64,000 bases of DNA from Cytidiella melzeri. Taxonomy: Eukaryota > Basidiomycota > Agaricomycetes > Polyporales > Irpicaceae. This document shows, piece after piece, positions 34,784-46,151 of this stretch. The DNA is taken from NCBI GenBank assembly GCA_022592445.1, contig JABYQR010000073.1, forward strand, positions 1 to 64,000, in the 5' to 3' direction. The stretch's first letter is position 1. The number at the start of each line of letters is the position of its first letter. Position numbers and translations under genes: made by a program. The notes under the pieces were generated by a model, which saw nothing but the letters and a program-made list of their open reading frames with translations, was not told the origin of the DNA and ran no database searches.

Positions 34784-37424
34784 TCAAGTCGCACTGCCAA
34801 ACCTCGAGCCGACACCTGTACGCGCTCTTGGCCTGTTCACCACACCGCCCACCTTGACGCCTGCCTTCCTTAGTTCTTCAAGACGGACAAGCTCTTCGTG
34901 ACCAGGCTTGCCCACAGTACCCCGTCCGCAAGACGCGCAATAGTCGCTATTGTGCTCGACAGCATGCAGCTCGTCGACTTCTGCCTTGAGGTCTCTGACC
35001 TGGCCTTCAAGTTCCCATATCTGCTGTTGCCATGCTCTACGTGCAGCCAAGATCTGCTCTTGCAGCGCTTGAATCACTGAAGACTGGTCTTCCGGAGCCT
35101 GCACAACCTTTTCGTCACTGATGCTCCTCTCAATCTTGAACCCAGCTGGGGGGCTACGCGGAGATATGACAGATGCGGTTGTAGGTGTGCCACTGTCGCT
35201 GTCCAGCGCGGGTCGACGATCTTCCGGTTCTGGACTGGAGATTCCAGCTAGCTCTGGCCCGAACATGGTGGATACCGGGCGTATGCTGAGCGGTGCAACG
35301 AAGTCGGGGTGGGTGCTTGACATTTCACTTGCAAAAGTCTGAGCAGTCGACGGAGTTTGACTCTCGAGAGGAGACCTCAGTGAACGACCAGACGACTGGG
35401 ATCCAGTAACAATGGATAGACCAGGAACATTGCGTCTGGCACTAAGCTGACGTTCATGAGGCTGAAACACTGTTGTCATATCCTCGTCCGAATGACCACC
35501 TGAGTGTCCTGTTTCTGACTCAGCCAGTATCGAGGGAGTGATAGAGGGAACGGGAACACGGTGATGAGACTGCTTGCGGGTACGCGAAGGCACGGTAGAT
35601 ATCGTTGGTGAAGCCAGCGCATCGAACGATATCGAAGGGATGGGTGGAGGAGAAGATGGCATCTTGTCTTTCGCATTGAAGAGTCGCATAAACCCACTCT
35701 TCTTCCTTACAACAGTCTTACCGTCTGGCAAAGGAGGCATATGGTTGAGATCTATGACAGAGGCAGACGTGAAGCTCTTGATCTTCTGACTGCTACCGCT
35801 CTGCGATCGCATCCTCGTCCACGCAGACTGGGACGACGAAGCATCCGCATTACGCGACGAGCCAGGGCTCGGCGAGGTACTCGCAGAAGGATTACCGTTG
35901 GCCGTGACGCTACGAGATCGTTCCCGTGCTTGTGCCTGTGCCTCTTCCAAGGTAATTAATTTGATGTTGTTGTGCGGACTTTCCTGCCATCCAGCCATAC
36001 CTGGGATCTGGTATCCCTGATCGCGTTGGCTTGGTCCTGAACCGGTGGTATCATGGGGGGAACGCTGGGGCGTATCGAGAGGTATGGGTGCCGAAATACC
36101 TTTCGCGAACGAACGCGATGTGGGAGAGAGGTCCTCTTGCATTTTATTGATGGAAAACGTCGAGCTGTCAGGAGTCATGACTGTTCCGTTGGAGCGCGAC
36201 TGTGATACTGTGCTGATAGTCGTGATTGTGCTTGACTCCGTGACGGTAGCTGTCGATTCGCTGCGAGGTATGGATGGAGACTGGGGTGCCGAACGCGCAA
36301 GAGCGTGTGTATCTTCTGACCGCTGTGCAGGGGATGGCTCACGAACAAAGGTACGGGCAAGATGGGGATTTGCATAGGGATGATATTCTTGTTGGTGTAG
36401 TGGTGTGTGGGGAGATGGAGGGTTTGATGATGAGGCACGAGATTCGGCCCGGTAGTACTCGGAGTCTACTGGTGACGGTGCCTGTAAACGAGAGACATTT
36501 GTTTGGGAGTAGTTTGAGTGATACGACCGAGTCTCGAAGGGGTCCGGCCGTTGCTGGAGGTTATTTGACGGAGTTCGTGAACGAAAACGCGGAAGAGACA
36601 GCTTGTCACGCAGACTGCTTTGGGGTGAAGGGGACAAGGACAAAGACGTCGACGACATCGATGCCTGAGCAAGCGCGCTATAATGCGTAAAGGCTACAAG
36701 TTAATATATGCGGTATAAACTGGTGCAAAGATAAAGGATGCACGTACAGAAGAGCGCTGCCCGCCGATACTTGAGAAGATGTGGTTTCAAACGACTGTTT
36801 TGAGCGGGACTGTGAATGCATGGAGTCCAAACTCGGTCTCGTATCAAACATAGGTCGTCCATCGCGAGGTCGCGACTTCTTCTGGTTGTCCTTGCGAGTG
36901 AATTTGAAGCCGGACCTCTTGGAAGAGCCATCCAAGTCATCGAGGTCGTTGTTATCGTCCCCACTCATCTCCCAGGGTGCACGGGAGTGAACCGTCATCT
37001 TCGGTCCGTATGCGCTAACTCTATGCACTTCGGTATCATTTGTCGCCTCGCTGGCCTCGGGGTCCTCGTCCTCGTCATTGCCGTATGACGGCTCGGGGGT
37101 ATAAGACGGCTGCGTATCGTCGTCGAGGTCAAGACTGCTCGCGTCTGGTATGTCGAGCCGCTGGCGGTCCGTAATGCCTGGCGACTGGGGAACAGATGGC
37201 CGGCGGTTGTGACCACTAAACTGGTGGTAGTAACTAGTACTGGTCTCGAAGTCGGTTCTGTCAACTGGCCTGGGGGAGAAATGTGCATGACTGTAAACTG
37301 AAGGGGAGTCTGAAAACTCTGAGATGGAGGGAAAGCGACCATGCAAGTCAGCTCGGGCAGCGCGTTGGTCTAGGAGATGCCTGAGGTGGTCTTCATGATG
37401 ATGCAAGTCAGATCTAGTAGCCAT
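34784..37424 (-). CDS. Disordered protein with C-terminal coiled coil and CxxC motif, unknown function
   Basis: Two exons (37424-36748, 36677-34784) give 856 residues. Most of it is low-complexity Ser/Pro/Thr-rich sequence. Recognisable islands are GFKFTRKDNQKKSRPRDGRP (basic, possible NLS), KKSGFMRLFNAKDKMPSSPP (a basic-amphipathic block), an acidic GGHSDEDMTTVFQPHERQL, and near the end a coiled coil (VIQALQEQILAARRAWQQQI, WELEGQVRDLKAEVDELH) followed by DYCASCGRGT, half a zinc-binding knuckle. I do not recognise a named family. Many SP/TP sites suggest phosphorylation. A cortical or nuclear scaffold is a guess only. Confidence 0.8.
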
Positions 37425-37968
37425 ATTCGACGAGCTGCATGCAGTCTAGCACTACCGGAGCGTCGACGAGGAGGATGTAGGGAACGCAGAGGGAGGGAGG
37501 CGAGAGTTTAGAGGAGAGGAACTTCACTCGGCGAACGGGACTACTCAGATGTCAACAACGCCAAACACAAATATCACCTGGCGTCTACTTTAACTAACAG
37601 CTTCAAAGTACAACTTGTAGTACCTCGAGCTCTGGCGGATCGATAGAAATACGGCGCAGCGTTAATCTTCTATCTGATTCTGTTTGTACTGCAGCCTTCC
37701 TGTCATGTAGCCGTGCGGGCGTGCGGTTCAGACAATCAGAGCCACACAACTTGCAGCTCGGACAGAAAGATAGTCTTGACCGGTCGCGCGTTCTTAGTTG
37801 ATATTACCCGTATTCTTGCCAGACATTATGTGGCTCACTTTCACACTAATCATGACATACCGAATGGTTTCAAGTCATACTATCGATGTCATAGGCGCGC
37901 GTGACGAGATTTGAGCGTCTCGTATATTAAGCTCTGACTGTGCGACTCTCATCTCCTGTTCACCACGC
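37425..37968. promoter_or_regulatory. Divergent region between the coiled-coil gene and CGR1
   Basis: 544 bp between two start codons. No TATA box was evident close to either start. Nothing else was recognised. Confidence 0.4.
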
Positions 37969-38530
37969 ATGGCTACAGCCGAGTCCATCATCGAAGCAGG
38001 GTCCACAAGTAGCCATGAAGGCTCTCCAATATCAATCAAGGCATCCTCTGGCGGCCGTGTCTCTGGAAAGCCGTGGAAATATCAGAAAACAGCCACTGTG
38101 TAAGTCGATGACAAGTATCTTGCGTAACCATGGTCTCATCGACGCCGATAGTCGTTCGAATATACCGGACGCTGTAAAGACGAAGCGGTGGGAAGATAGG
38201 ATCCAGAAAACGCAGAAGGAGAAGGCGACCAAGCAAGTACATGCGGAACTGAAGGAGGAGAAGCAGGCAGAGATAAAGAGGTGCGTCGAGGAAGCTTGGC
38301 ATATATCATTGTCGCCAACGACCATGCAGGCGGAAAGAGATCACGTTAGAACGCAAAAAGGCTGCTGAGGAGCGGCGTCGGCTTGAAGAGGACAAGGCGA
38401 AGGTGAGCTTATGTTCGACCGTACTCACTGGCATAGCACCCATGCTCAACGGCTCGGAAACAAGATGGGTGCGCGGAAAGCTGCAAGGTTACGTAGAAAA
38501 GCAGGCAGGACAAAGAAGATAAACCACTGA
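37969..38530 (+). CDS. CGR1: rRNA-processing protein Cgr1
   Basis: Four exons (37969-38099, 38152-38280, 38330-38402, 38465-38530) give 132 residues, close to the family length. The core reads SGKPWKYQKTATVRS, KRWEDRIQKTQKEKATKQ, EIKRRKEITLERKKAAEERR and the C-terminal MGARKAARLRRKAGRTKKIN. Cgr1 (CCDC86 in animals) is a small, basic, helical nucleolar protein needed for 60S subunit maturation. The start is the first ATG that gives an acidic lead-in (MATAESIIEAGSTS) before the conserved block. Confidence 0.93.
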
Positions 38531-38853
38531 CCCCCATACCCTGATATTCACACGAGTTTCACTCATTCCTCCGGTAACATTATGTATCGACTTGTGCCTT
38601 CTCGTATGTAGCATTTTTTCAAGACATACAAGCGCTCACGCCACAAAGCTGCCAGTTCCCAAAGAGGCATGTTCGAGGTATGTTTGCATGATGTCATCCT
38701 GCTCTGATTGTCGCTTTGTGGCGGAGGTGGCGAGCGATGGAAAAACTGACGACAGCCCACTCCCTTGGGTGACGTCACACTATATACTCTAAACCGTATA
38801 TAATGTTGCTGCTGCTCTGACTCGCCTGTGACCAACCACCCATATCACTCACC
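38531..38853 (+). promoter_or_regulatory. Promoter with perfect CRE and TATA boxes
   Basis: A palindromic TGACGTCA (CRE, the ATF/CREB bZIP site) is at 38770-38777. It is followed by TATATA at 38781-38786 and a GTATATAA box near 38797-38804, about 50 bp before the ATG at 38854. This arrangement suggests a regulated, possibly stress-induced promoter for the small gene downstream. Confidence 0.6.
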
Positions 38854-39302
38854 ATGAATTCTTCAACCGGAACTGCTCAAACGCACGTAGCTGGAGACCA
38901 GCGGTATGTCGCATCAGACCTATGGTAGAGTATATTCAGTCGTTCACGGAACGCGTACAGCAATGCACCGAAGGGCTCGGATGCACCTGCTCGCTACGAG
39001 GCTGGCCAGACCAACGCGCACGACATTCATGACCCAAAGTAAGTATTTGAGAAAGCGCTTTCTCATCATGCCCTGCACAGAGCTCTGACACTTTCCACAG
39101 AGACAGTCTTAAACTCAATGACAGGGCCAAGATTGAGCAGAAACAAGAGGCTGAGGAGGATGAGCGCGTGAGAGAACGGGCGAATAGAGACCCGACAGCA
39201 CCTGCGAAGGAGCACGGCAACCGTCCGTCGAGAGGCGCAGAGATTGACAAGCAGCTCCAGGAGGAGGACGAGCTGAGGCTGCAAGAGAAGGGCCAGGCAT
39301 AA
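38854..39302 (+). CDS. Small hydrophilic protein (109 aa), unknown function
   Basis: Three exons (38854-38903, 38961-39038, 39101-39302) give 109 residues. The protein is almost free of hydrophobic residues: MNSSTGTAQTHVAGDQRN, ARYEAGQTNAHDIHDPKDS, then a charged helix (DRAKIEQKQEAEEDERVRER) and a Glu/Gln-rich end. Composition is like hydrophilin or LEA-type stress proteins. I know no named family match. Consensus splice sites and a clean reading frame support it as real, and the CRE-TATA promoter supports regulated expression. Confidence 0.7.
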
Positions 39303-39405
39303 TGCGAGCTCAACAAATGTGTACAATTAGAACAACAACAATCCGCATTGCATGTCGCAACAATATGAAGAGAACGAGGAAGAGGTCAACAGATGCTGCT
39401 CAAGA

Positions 39406-42400
39406 CTACTTGCGCTTCTTGCTCGCCTTGTCTCTTCTTTTTTGCGCTCGTACTTCCTTCTTCATTCTCGAATCAACCATCACATAGCGTCCCTTCACAC
39501 CCTTCGGTCGTCCCTTCAATCCCTTGTGTGCACCTTTCGCGACGACAACTTTCAGCTCTTTCTGTTTCTTCTTGGTCGACATGCCCTTCGCCATCAGCTT
39601 CTCAATCTGCTTCGCTTTTTCCCTCTCCGTCATGTCAGACGTCTCGTTCACACCCTCAGCCTTCTTCATCGCCTTCTCCAACTTTTGTGCCGCCTTCATC
39701 TTCTTGCGCGCCTTCGCTTCGGCGACCTTCTTGATCGGTCTGGCGTCCAAGGCCCGCATTTTGGCTCGCAGAGCAGCCACAGCTTCTTTGGTAACTGGGA
39801 TGTTTGCCTTGTAATGCTTTGATTCGTCATCGAGGAACCATGTGGGCAGGTCATCTTTCGAGTTGAGCGAGTACCGGTTGAACCCCTCATTTATGAGCTC
39901 TGTCCGTGTCTTTTCTCCGTTGACAAGTTGCGTGGCTAATGTCACGGCTTCTGCTGTGGTAAGACCATGTTCTGGAAGAGCGAGCTATAAGAAGGGTGGA
40001 CCAAAGGATCGCAAGAAACTCTTACTCTTGATCTTTTCCTGCTTGATCTCATCCTCATTTTCGTCTTCCACATCCCACATGTCGAAGTCACCGCCGTCGG
40101 CAGCCAACGGCACGATCTCAAAATCGTCGCCGTCATCGTCCGTTTCGACCTAAGACACGTTTTATGAGCAAAGGTCACGCTATGCAGTGCGCAATGGAGG
40201 TCATATACCTCCTCGGCCACAGATGGAGATTCCGAGCCACTTGCGCCGCCCATAGCAATGTCAGCTTCCTCTTCCACGTCCTCCATATCGTCATCTTCGT
40301 CGTCGTCGTCCTCGACATCATCGATACCTGCGGATTTGAAGAAATCTTGGCTGAACCACACCTGCGCCGAACGACTAAGGTTGGCGGCAGCATTGCCATC
40401 CAGGTTGACACTACCATTACTTCGTGCCTTTTTCACGCCTTTCGTAAGGTCGACAACCTCTTCAGCTCGTCTCCGTTTTTTCGACGGTTGCGGTGCCTCG
40501 ACCTCTGATTCGTCGTCGTCGTCACTCGAGTCAGAATCTTCTCCAGCACGCGCCCTCACTGCCTGCACGTTATCCCAGCCACCATCTTCGCCATCGCTCT
40601 CATCCTCTTCATCACTGTCCTTTTTCTGAATACCGCCCCACTCTTCTCTTGACTTGTCCTTCCTTCTTGCCTCCTTCACCCGATACTTCGCATCCTTCTC
40701 TCTCATTCGCTCCTGGTACGACTCGTACAGCCCATCAAGATCATCTTCAAGGGCCTTCACCTTCCTCTCTCTCTCCTCCTCTTCATCAAGCATCTCCTCA
40801 TCCTCGTCTTCATCCGCCCTGTCCTCCTCCTCATCGCTTTCGTCGTCCGCAGCTTCATCCATCAGCCTCTCCATTCCGCCCTTCCTCTTCAACTCCCTCT
40901 GCGAATGCTCCAAATCAAAAACGTCATCCTGACCAAGTCGCAACGATTGATCCTGCTGTTCGAGACCAATATCCAGAGGTGCAGTCATCTGGAGTTGCAT
41001 CCGCTGGATGGTGCGTTGTTTGGCTTCGTTGGCGCGACGGCGTTCTCGCTTGGTGCGTGCGGCGGCTTCAGCATTCAGACGTGCAAGCTAGTGGTCAAGT
41101 TGATGAGCACCCTCAAGCACACAATTGGATAGGTATCAATTCACCTCTTCTTCGATCTCCTGTTCAGGGTCCACCGCGTCTTCTGTGATTTCAGCAGTTT
41201 CGGTAATCTCTTCCGCATCTTTCGTCTTCACCTCGAGGCCTAGCTAGGAATCGCACTTCTCGTCAGTGTCATCCATGTCTCGATAAGTATCGAGAGTGTA
41301 CCTCTTCCCTCAGAGCCGTTCTCCACTTGATGAGCGCCTTGAAATCGCCCCTCCCTAGAACCTTCAAATCGTCGCAATTCAATTTGACGTCCGACGTGGT
41401 AATGTCCAACGCCAACCACTCCTTCTCCTCTTCCGTCTCAAACGTAATCTTGTTCATCGTGCCTAGAAACGCCACCGGATCCTGTCCATGTATAAATTCT
41501 GCCGCTCCAGCCTGCTTAAACAAAATGTAGTCGCCCTCGGCATATCCATCACGCTTGCGACGTCTCTTCTCTGGCTGGAAGACGTTGACCTGGGCTTGAG
41601 CTGCAGTTTGTTTGGTAAGGTCCTCGATGGGGACGTTAGCGGAGAGGTCTTTGAAGACGTGCTTGGGGTCAAAGAACTTTGGGTCAATGTGCTTGGGAGC
41701 GAGGTAGTCGCGGCAGACGACGAAGATTTCGGCAGAGACATTTCTGTGCGGGATTACATATGTAAGACTCTAGTCGTACAGATAAATCAAATAGCAGTGG
41801 TAAGTGCGTACCTGGAGGACGGGGGCTTCGTTGCTTCCACTTTGCCAAACAGCTGGTTAAACACCCAGAGGAGGTTGTTGTAGTCCACACTGCGGAAGAC
41901 CTTTGTCACGAACGTCCCACCCTTGGTCAAGAACTCGGCTGCGAGCTTCATACTCATGAGCACGAGTTCAGACTGGCTGTAAGCATCTTGTACCCATGCG
42001 GTACCGACATTCGGAGCACCATCGTGGAGAACGACGTCGGCCTTCCAGTCTTTGAGCTCTCCGCGGATGAGGTTGCGACATTGTGGGGTGGTAATGTCGG
42101 CTGCAAATGTGACTACGCGAGGTATGGGCTTGATGGGTACGAGATCAATGCCTGCGTGCGCAGACGTAATGTGAGCAAAGTAGTGTGCAACCGAGTGTGA
42201 GTGGGTGCGCACCAACGATTACACTGTTGACGGGCATGTACTTGCTTGCTACCTGCAGCCAACCACCGGGAGCAGCGCATAGGTCGATGCAACATCTTGC
42301 GCCCTCGAGGAACGAGTACTTCTTGTTCAGCTGGATTAGCTTGAACGCTGAACGGGCCCGATACCCTTGCTCTCTGTTGTAACAATCAGGAATTTATGCG

Positions 42401-42491
42401 AGGGGAGCCGTAGAGACAATGTGACGTACTTTGCGAGCTTGTAGTACTTGTCAAGACGACCCTTTCCTGTCTTTTTCTGCGCTTTGCCCAT
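39406..42491 (-). CDS. SPB1: AdoMet-dependent rRNA methyltransferase Spb1
   Basis: Eight exons (42491-42430, 42373-42213, 42151-41812, 41743-41302, 41243-41145, 41087-40209, 40149-40026, 39971-39406) give 890 residues. The N-terminus is an FtsJ/RrmJ fold: [32 protein letters not shown] (SAM site), [23 protein letters not shown] and [15 protein letters not shown], supplying the K-D-K-E tetrad. The middle is very acidic; the C-terminal domain ([20 protein letters not shown], then a Lys/Arg-rich tail) is typical of Spb1. It 2'-O-methylates the 25S rRNA A-loop guanosine in pre-60S particles. Only 103 bp separate its stop from the previous gene's stop. Confidence 0.95.
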
Positions 42492-42729
42492 CGTAGAGAA
42501 TGGTGGAAATGGTGGTGGCTGCTCAGTGCGTACGGCACTGCAGGTTATTGTAAACGCCCGCAAATATTTTGATGGGATTCATCGGTTTGGTTTGGAATGG
42601 ATCGACTCCACGATCTCTCAGACAAACCGATCTAGTTCTCAGGTTGGCGTTCCCCATGGCACACCCGAGTCTTTCCTCGTTACGACTGCTGCGACGAGCT
42701 AAAGACTGAGAACTACTAAATTTGCTAGG
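42492..42729. promoter_or_regulatory. Bidirectional promoter of SPB1 and the DUF423 gene
   Basis: 238 bp between the two start codons must drive both genes. No TATA box is evident. Confidence 0.5.
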
Positions 42730-43419
42730 ATGTCTGGACCAACTGCCCCGCTTCTTGGTCGCGTAGGATCTGCGTTTGCTGGACAAGGCTGGCTTTGGCG
42801 AACAGGAGCTGTCCTAGGTGCATCCTCTCTCAAGATTATGGAGGAAGACCATAGCTGAATGACCTCTTGACCCCTTGGCTGACACGCTACTCGTACCTTC
42901 GGTTACGTATAGTCACTATTGGGATGGTCACAGGTGCATTTGGGTCTCATGGGTTGCGCAAACGACCTGGTATGACTTCCGATAGTATTCATGCTTGGGA
43001 AACAGCTTCACAATACACTGTACGTCTATCCTCCCTGTGTCTTCGTGCCAAGTCCTGATGGTGGCGCCGCTCAGATATACAACGGTCTTGGTTTGATGCT
43101 CATATCAATGCACCCGCGATTCGCGGCCCACAGATTCGCAGGACCTGCAATTGCAGCGGGAGGCGCGATTTTCTCTAGCTCAATCTTCGCCCTTGTCGTT
43201 GCTCGTGAGAAGTACGTACAGTTTGTTGGATAGGTCGTCGTCTGCTTGCAACACGGGGCTTACTGCGGAACCTTGTTAGATTCAAGTGGCTCGGTCCTAT
43301 CACGCCGCTCGGTGGGAGTTTGATGATGCTAGGGTGAGCAGAGATATTCAATCCCAGCATCTTGTGATTTGTTGAACCAACGTTCCTCCGGTCAAAGGTA
43401 TCTCTCGCTGGCTTTCTAA
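42730..43419 (+). CDS. DUF423/TMEM256-family small membrane protein
   Basis: Five exons (42730-42817, 42913-43019, 43075-43211, 43280-43333, 43398-43419) give 135 residues. The family signature MVTGAFGSHGLRKR follows a first hydrophobic segment, then WETASQYTIYNGLGLMLISM, a third segment (FAGPAIAAGGAIFSSSIFAL) and KWLGPITPLGGSLMMLGYLS. Four membrane helices are predicted. Bacterial (YgdD/YwdK) and animal (TMEM256) relatives have no settled function. Length agrees with the family. Confidence 0.9.
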
Positions 43420-43952
43420 GAAAACCGGATGGGATGTCTGTCGTAAGAGGGGTCCCTTGTGCGGATACGATATTTCTCAGTGCTCTGCTAGATAATGTAC
43501 TTGATTTGTGAGTGCATGCTGTACCCTACGCATATCGCACTCGTTCGCAATGCGCCGTGGCGTGAGGAGATGGCGAGGGACATGCGTGGTAATTTGAGCT
43601 GCGATTGAGACGATCACGTGAAGAGACGCGTCGACGCGACTTGAGCGTGCAAGCTCCGCCTGAAATTGTAGCGCCGGGCAGGCCAACGATTGTCTTGTTG
43701 TGATGTTGTGGCACCGCCCCGTCTCACCGACCTTGGATACTCCCGCCATCGTCCTCCCCATCTCTGTATTCTACAAACACCTTTCTTTCTTCTTGTTCAG
43801 CCTCACTGTAGCCATCGAACATCTCCCTAGCTGTGTCGGCTTGGACTCCTTTTCACAAGTGATTCATCTTCCGCAAATCGCCATCAATCGCCACGCCGTC
43901 CCTGCTATCACTCCGTCTCACTTCACATTCGCCTCCTGCTGCCACCAGCACC
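43420..43952. promoter_or_regulatory. Upstream region of the zinc-finger gene
   Basis: 533 bp between the DUF423 stop and the next ATG. The final 200 bp are pyrimidine-rich (CTCC, TTTCTTTCTTCTTG), common before fungal transcription starts. No other element was recognised. Confidence 0.4.
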
Positions 43953-46151
43953 ATGGCGGACTCGCGACAGCGCATCCCCCTCCAGTCATCATACTCTTTC
44001 TCCGATATCCCTACAGCTTCCACCTCTATCGACGCAGTTGCCAGATCCCTCAAGCGACGAAACACCTCTACAGACCCAAGTTTGCCCAACACCAGCACGA
44101 TCACCACCACCACCACCACGACCTCCGTCGACATGAACGCGGTTCGCCCGCAGTCTCACTACGCAGAATCGGCCTATTACGTAGCGAAGCCCCCCTCCTC
44201 ACGTCCGCCAGTCTCAAGCTCTCGCGCTCCCCTACCCATCACTCTACCACCCATGGACCCGACACCCGATGACGAGGATGCCGTCTTCATCCATCCACCT
44301 TTCTCAGACTTCCCGAATGCACACATGTACATGGAAGGCCTTACCTATACCGTCATGGCTGCCAACCCCAACTGGTTCTTAGATCCGACAGATTATCAGA
44401 CAGTCAACGGCGGCAATTCTACTGCCGTAAAGTATCCTACCCAGCTTGAGCCTCCTCGTGGCTGGTGTCCGTCGAAGAAAAAGGAAGCCAAGGAAAGTTG
44501 GCCGGATGGAGAGGAGCCGAGGCTGAGATGCACTTTCTGTCGACGCACCTATGCCGGGGTCAATGCGAAGAGCATGTGGAGGCGACATGTCTTCGAGAAG
44601 CATAAAATTGCCATGTCCAATCGACGTGTGGACAATCAGGAACGCAAAGGTCGTCACTCCAACAGTACGTCTGCCGATAATACTAGGCATCTGCAAACAC
44701 GTGCTAACAGTTGGTTATTAGAAGAAAACAAGGAAGATGCCAACAAGAGTGGTGCAGCACGGGGTGCGGCTAGGGCGGAACAAGAACTCGAAGCTCTTGT
44801 CAGGGCACCCGGGATGAAGACTAAGAGTCGCAGTACTGGACAACATCTTGAGAACAGTCAGGCGTCGTCCAGTCGTGGTCGCCCCATCCGTCCCGCTGAG
44901 GACACCTCTGACGACGAAGACACAACACAGCCCGAGACGATTGAGCCACAGCTTGTGGGCGGAGATTCGTTCATGTCCTTCGATCTAGACAGCAGCGACG
45001 TGTTTCGCGTGGCTACGTCCTCGAGCACTCCTCCTCTCACACCTGGGTTGTCTCCATCCTCATCGGCTAGATTTGCAAACCATAGAACAGACTCGCCATA
45101 CAACCCACTTCTAACCCCTTCTTTCCGTCACTCACCTGCCCGTCTTCCATCTGACCAACCGTGGCGTTTCCCCAGCCCAAGCCACCCGCTGCACTCGAGC
45201 GCTCGTGAGCTTTCACTCTCTATGCTGGTCTGTGGAGAGGCGAGTCCCCTTGTTCGAGGGCTCGATGTCAGCCCCGTCGTGTTGATGCCTGCTAGCGAAC
45301 GTAGCAAGCGCAGCATCTTCAGCAGTCCTATCCCCGCATTGAAGAAGGATACGGAGACTCCGGGATTAGCCAAGGGTTTCCTGAAGGACTCACCACGTAG
45401 GCTGTTTTCCGAAAGCGGGTTACCCACCCCATTCACAGATCGACTCAAATTCCAGAAACATCGCATTCCCGAGTCACCTCTTGGTAAAGGATTCACCCCC
45501 GCCAAATCAAAGGCCGTCTCATCCCTTACACAACGCTCTGACGTATTCCGGTCGTCTTTTTCTCCTGTCAAGACCTCCTCACCTTTGAAAACACCTCATA
45601 AGGGAACTGGTCTCTTGGGGGCGTTCGACCTGGAGAATGACGATCCTTTTGAAACTAGCCTCTATAAGGCCTGGCTTCGCTCTCCTTCTGTCATGCCGGG
45701 TGACCGTCCTATCAGTCCACCAGACTCGAGTCCCGAGTGCGAGAGCCCTATCTTACGAGCAAGCCAGCTCACGCAGACGGACTCCCTCCCTAATTCTCAA
45801 GCGGGCCCGTCGGCTCCTAGGATGGTCGAATCTGACAGCTCGGGGCTTGGGATTGGCCTCATGGCAGGTTTCTCTCTAAAGGATCGTACGGCAAGTAGTT
45901 CTAGCATCAGCTCCGAAGCTGAAGTCGACGAGGAATTGTCGTCCTCAGCAAATCCGCGCAAACGTCCCGCGAAGTGGCTTGGAAGGTCATTCGCAACAGC
46001 CGACGGTTCTCCTGCGCCGGTGGTGCAGGCTGGAAAGAGAATCAAGAGGGAGTTCCTCATGGACCGTCTTTTGAATGGCGATCTTGATTTCGAGATGCAT
46101 GAAGCATCACAGCCGAAGAAGAGGAGAAAAACAATCGGCAGTCGTGAATAG
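43953..46151 (+). CDS. Single C2H2-type zinc-finger protein, function unknown
   Basis: The ATG has a good context (CACCATGG). The frame is open throughout, but 44665-44721 looks like a 57-nt in-frame intron (GTACGT donor, GCTAAC branch, TTATTAG acceptor), giving 713 residues. Residues 85-140 form a conserved-looking block (FIHPPFSDFPNAHMYMEGLT, NPNWFLDPTDY). The finger reads CTFCRRTYAGVNAKSMWRRHVF then EKH: Cys-x2-Cys, long spacer, His-x4-His. The long C-terminal half is disordered, rich in SP/TP, with a cluster FETSLYKAWLRSPS, and ends with KRIKREFLMDRLL and KKRRK, a likely NLS. A DNA-binding or chromatin role is plausible but unproven. Confidence 0.78.
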   Translation: MADSRQRIPLQSSYSFSDIPTASTSIDAVARSLKRRNTSTDPSLPNTSTITTTTTTTSVDMNAVRPQSHYAESAYYVAKPPSSRPPVSSSRAPLPITLPPMDPTPDDEDAVFIHPPFSDFPNAHMYMEGLTYTVMAANPNWFLDPTDYQTVNGGNSTAVKYPTQLEPPRGWCPSKKKEAKESWPDGEEPRLRCTFCRRTYAGVNAKSMWRRHVFEKHKIAMSNRRVDNQERKGRHSNSTSADNTRHLQTRANSWLLEENKEDANKSGAARGAARAEQELEALVRAPGMKTKSRSTGQHLENSQASSSRGRPIRPAEDTSDDEDTTQPETIEPQLVGGDSFMSFDLDSSDVFRVATSSSTPPLTPGLSPSSSARFANHRTDSPYNPLLTPSFRHSPARLPSDQPWRFPSPSHPLHSSARELSLSMLVCGEASPLVRGLDVSPVVLMPASERSKRSIFSSPIPALKKDTETPGLAKGFLKDSPRRLFSESGLPTPFTDRLKFQKHRIPESPLGKGFTPAKSKAVSSLTQRSDVFRSSFSPVKTSSPLKTPHKGTGLLGAFDLENDDPFETSLYKAWLRSPSVMPGDRPISPPDSSPECESPILRASQLTQTDSLPNSQAGPSAPRMVESDSSGLGIGLMAGFSLKDRTASSSSISSEAEVDEELSSSANPRKRPAKWLGRSFATADGSPAPVVQAGKRIKREFLMDRLLNGDLDFEMHEASQPKKRRKTIGSRE

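Noticed and set aside
39524..39814. Plus-strand hydrophobic frame resembling a membrane protein
   Set aside because: Shadow of the lysine-rich Spb1 C-terminus read on the opposite strand (Lys codons become Phe/Leu).
40258..40932. Long plus-strand Ser-rich open frames
   Set aside because: They are the antisense of the acidic Asp/Glu tracts of SPB1; GAC/GAG/GAT repeats read backwards as Ser and Leu codons.
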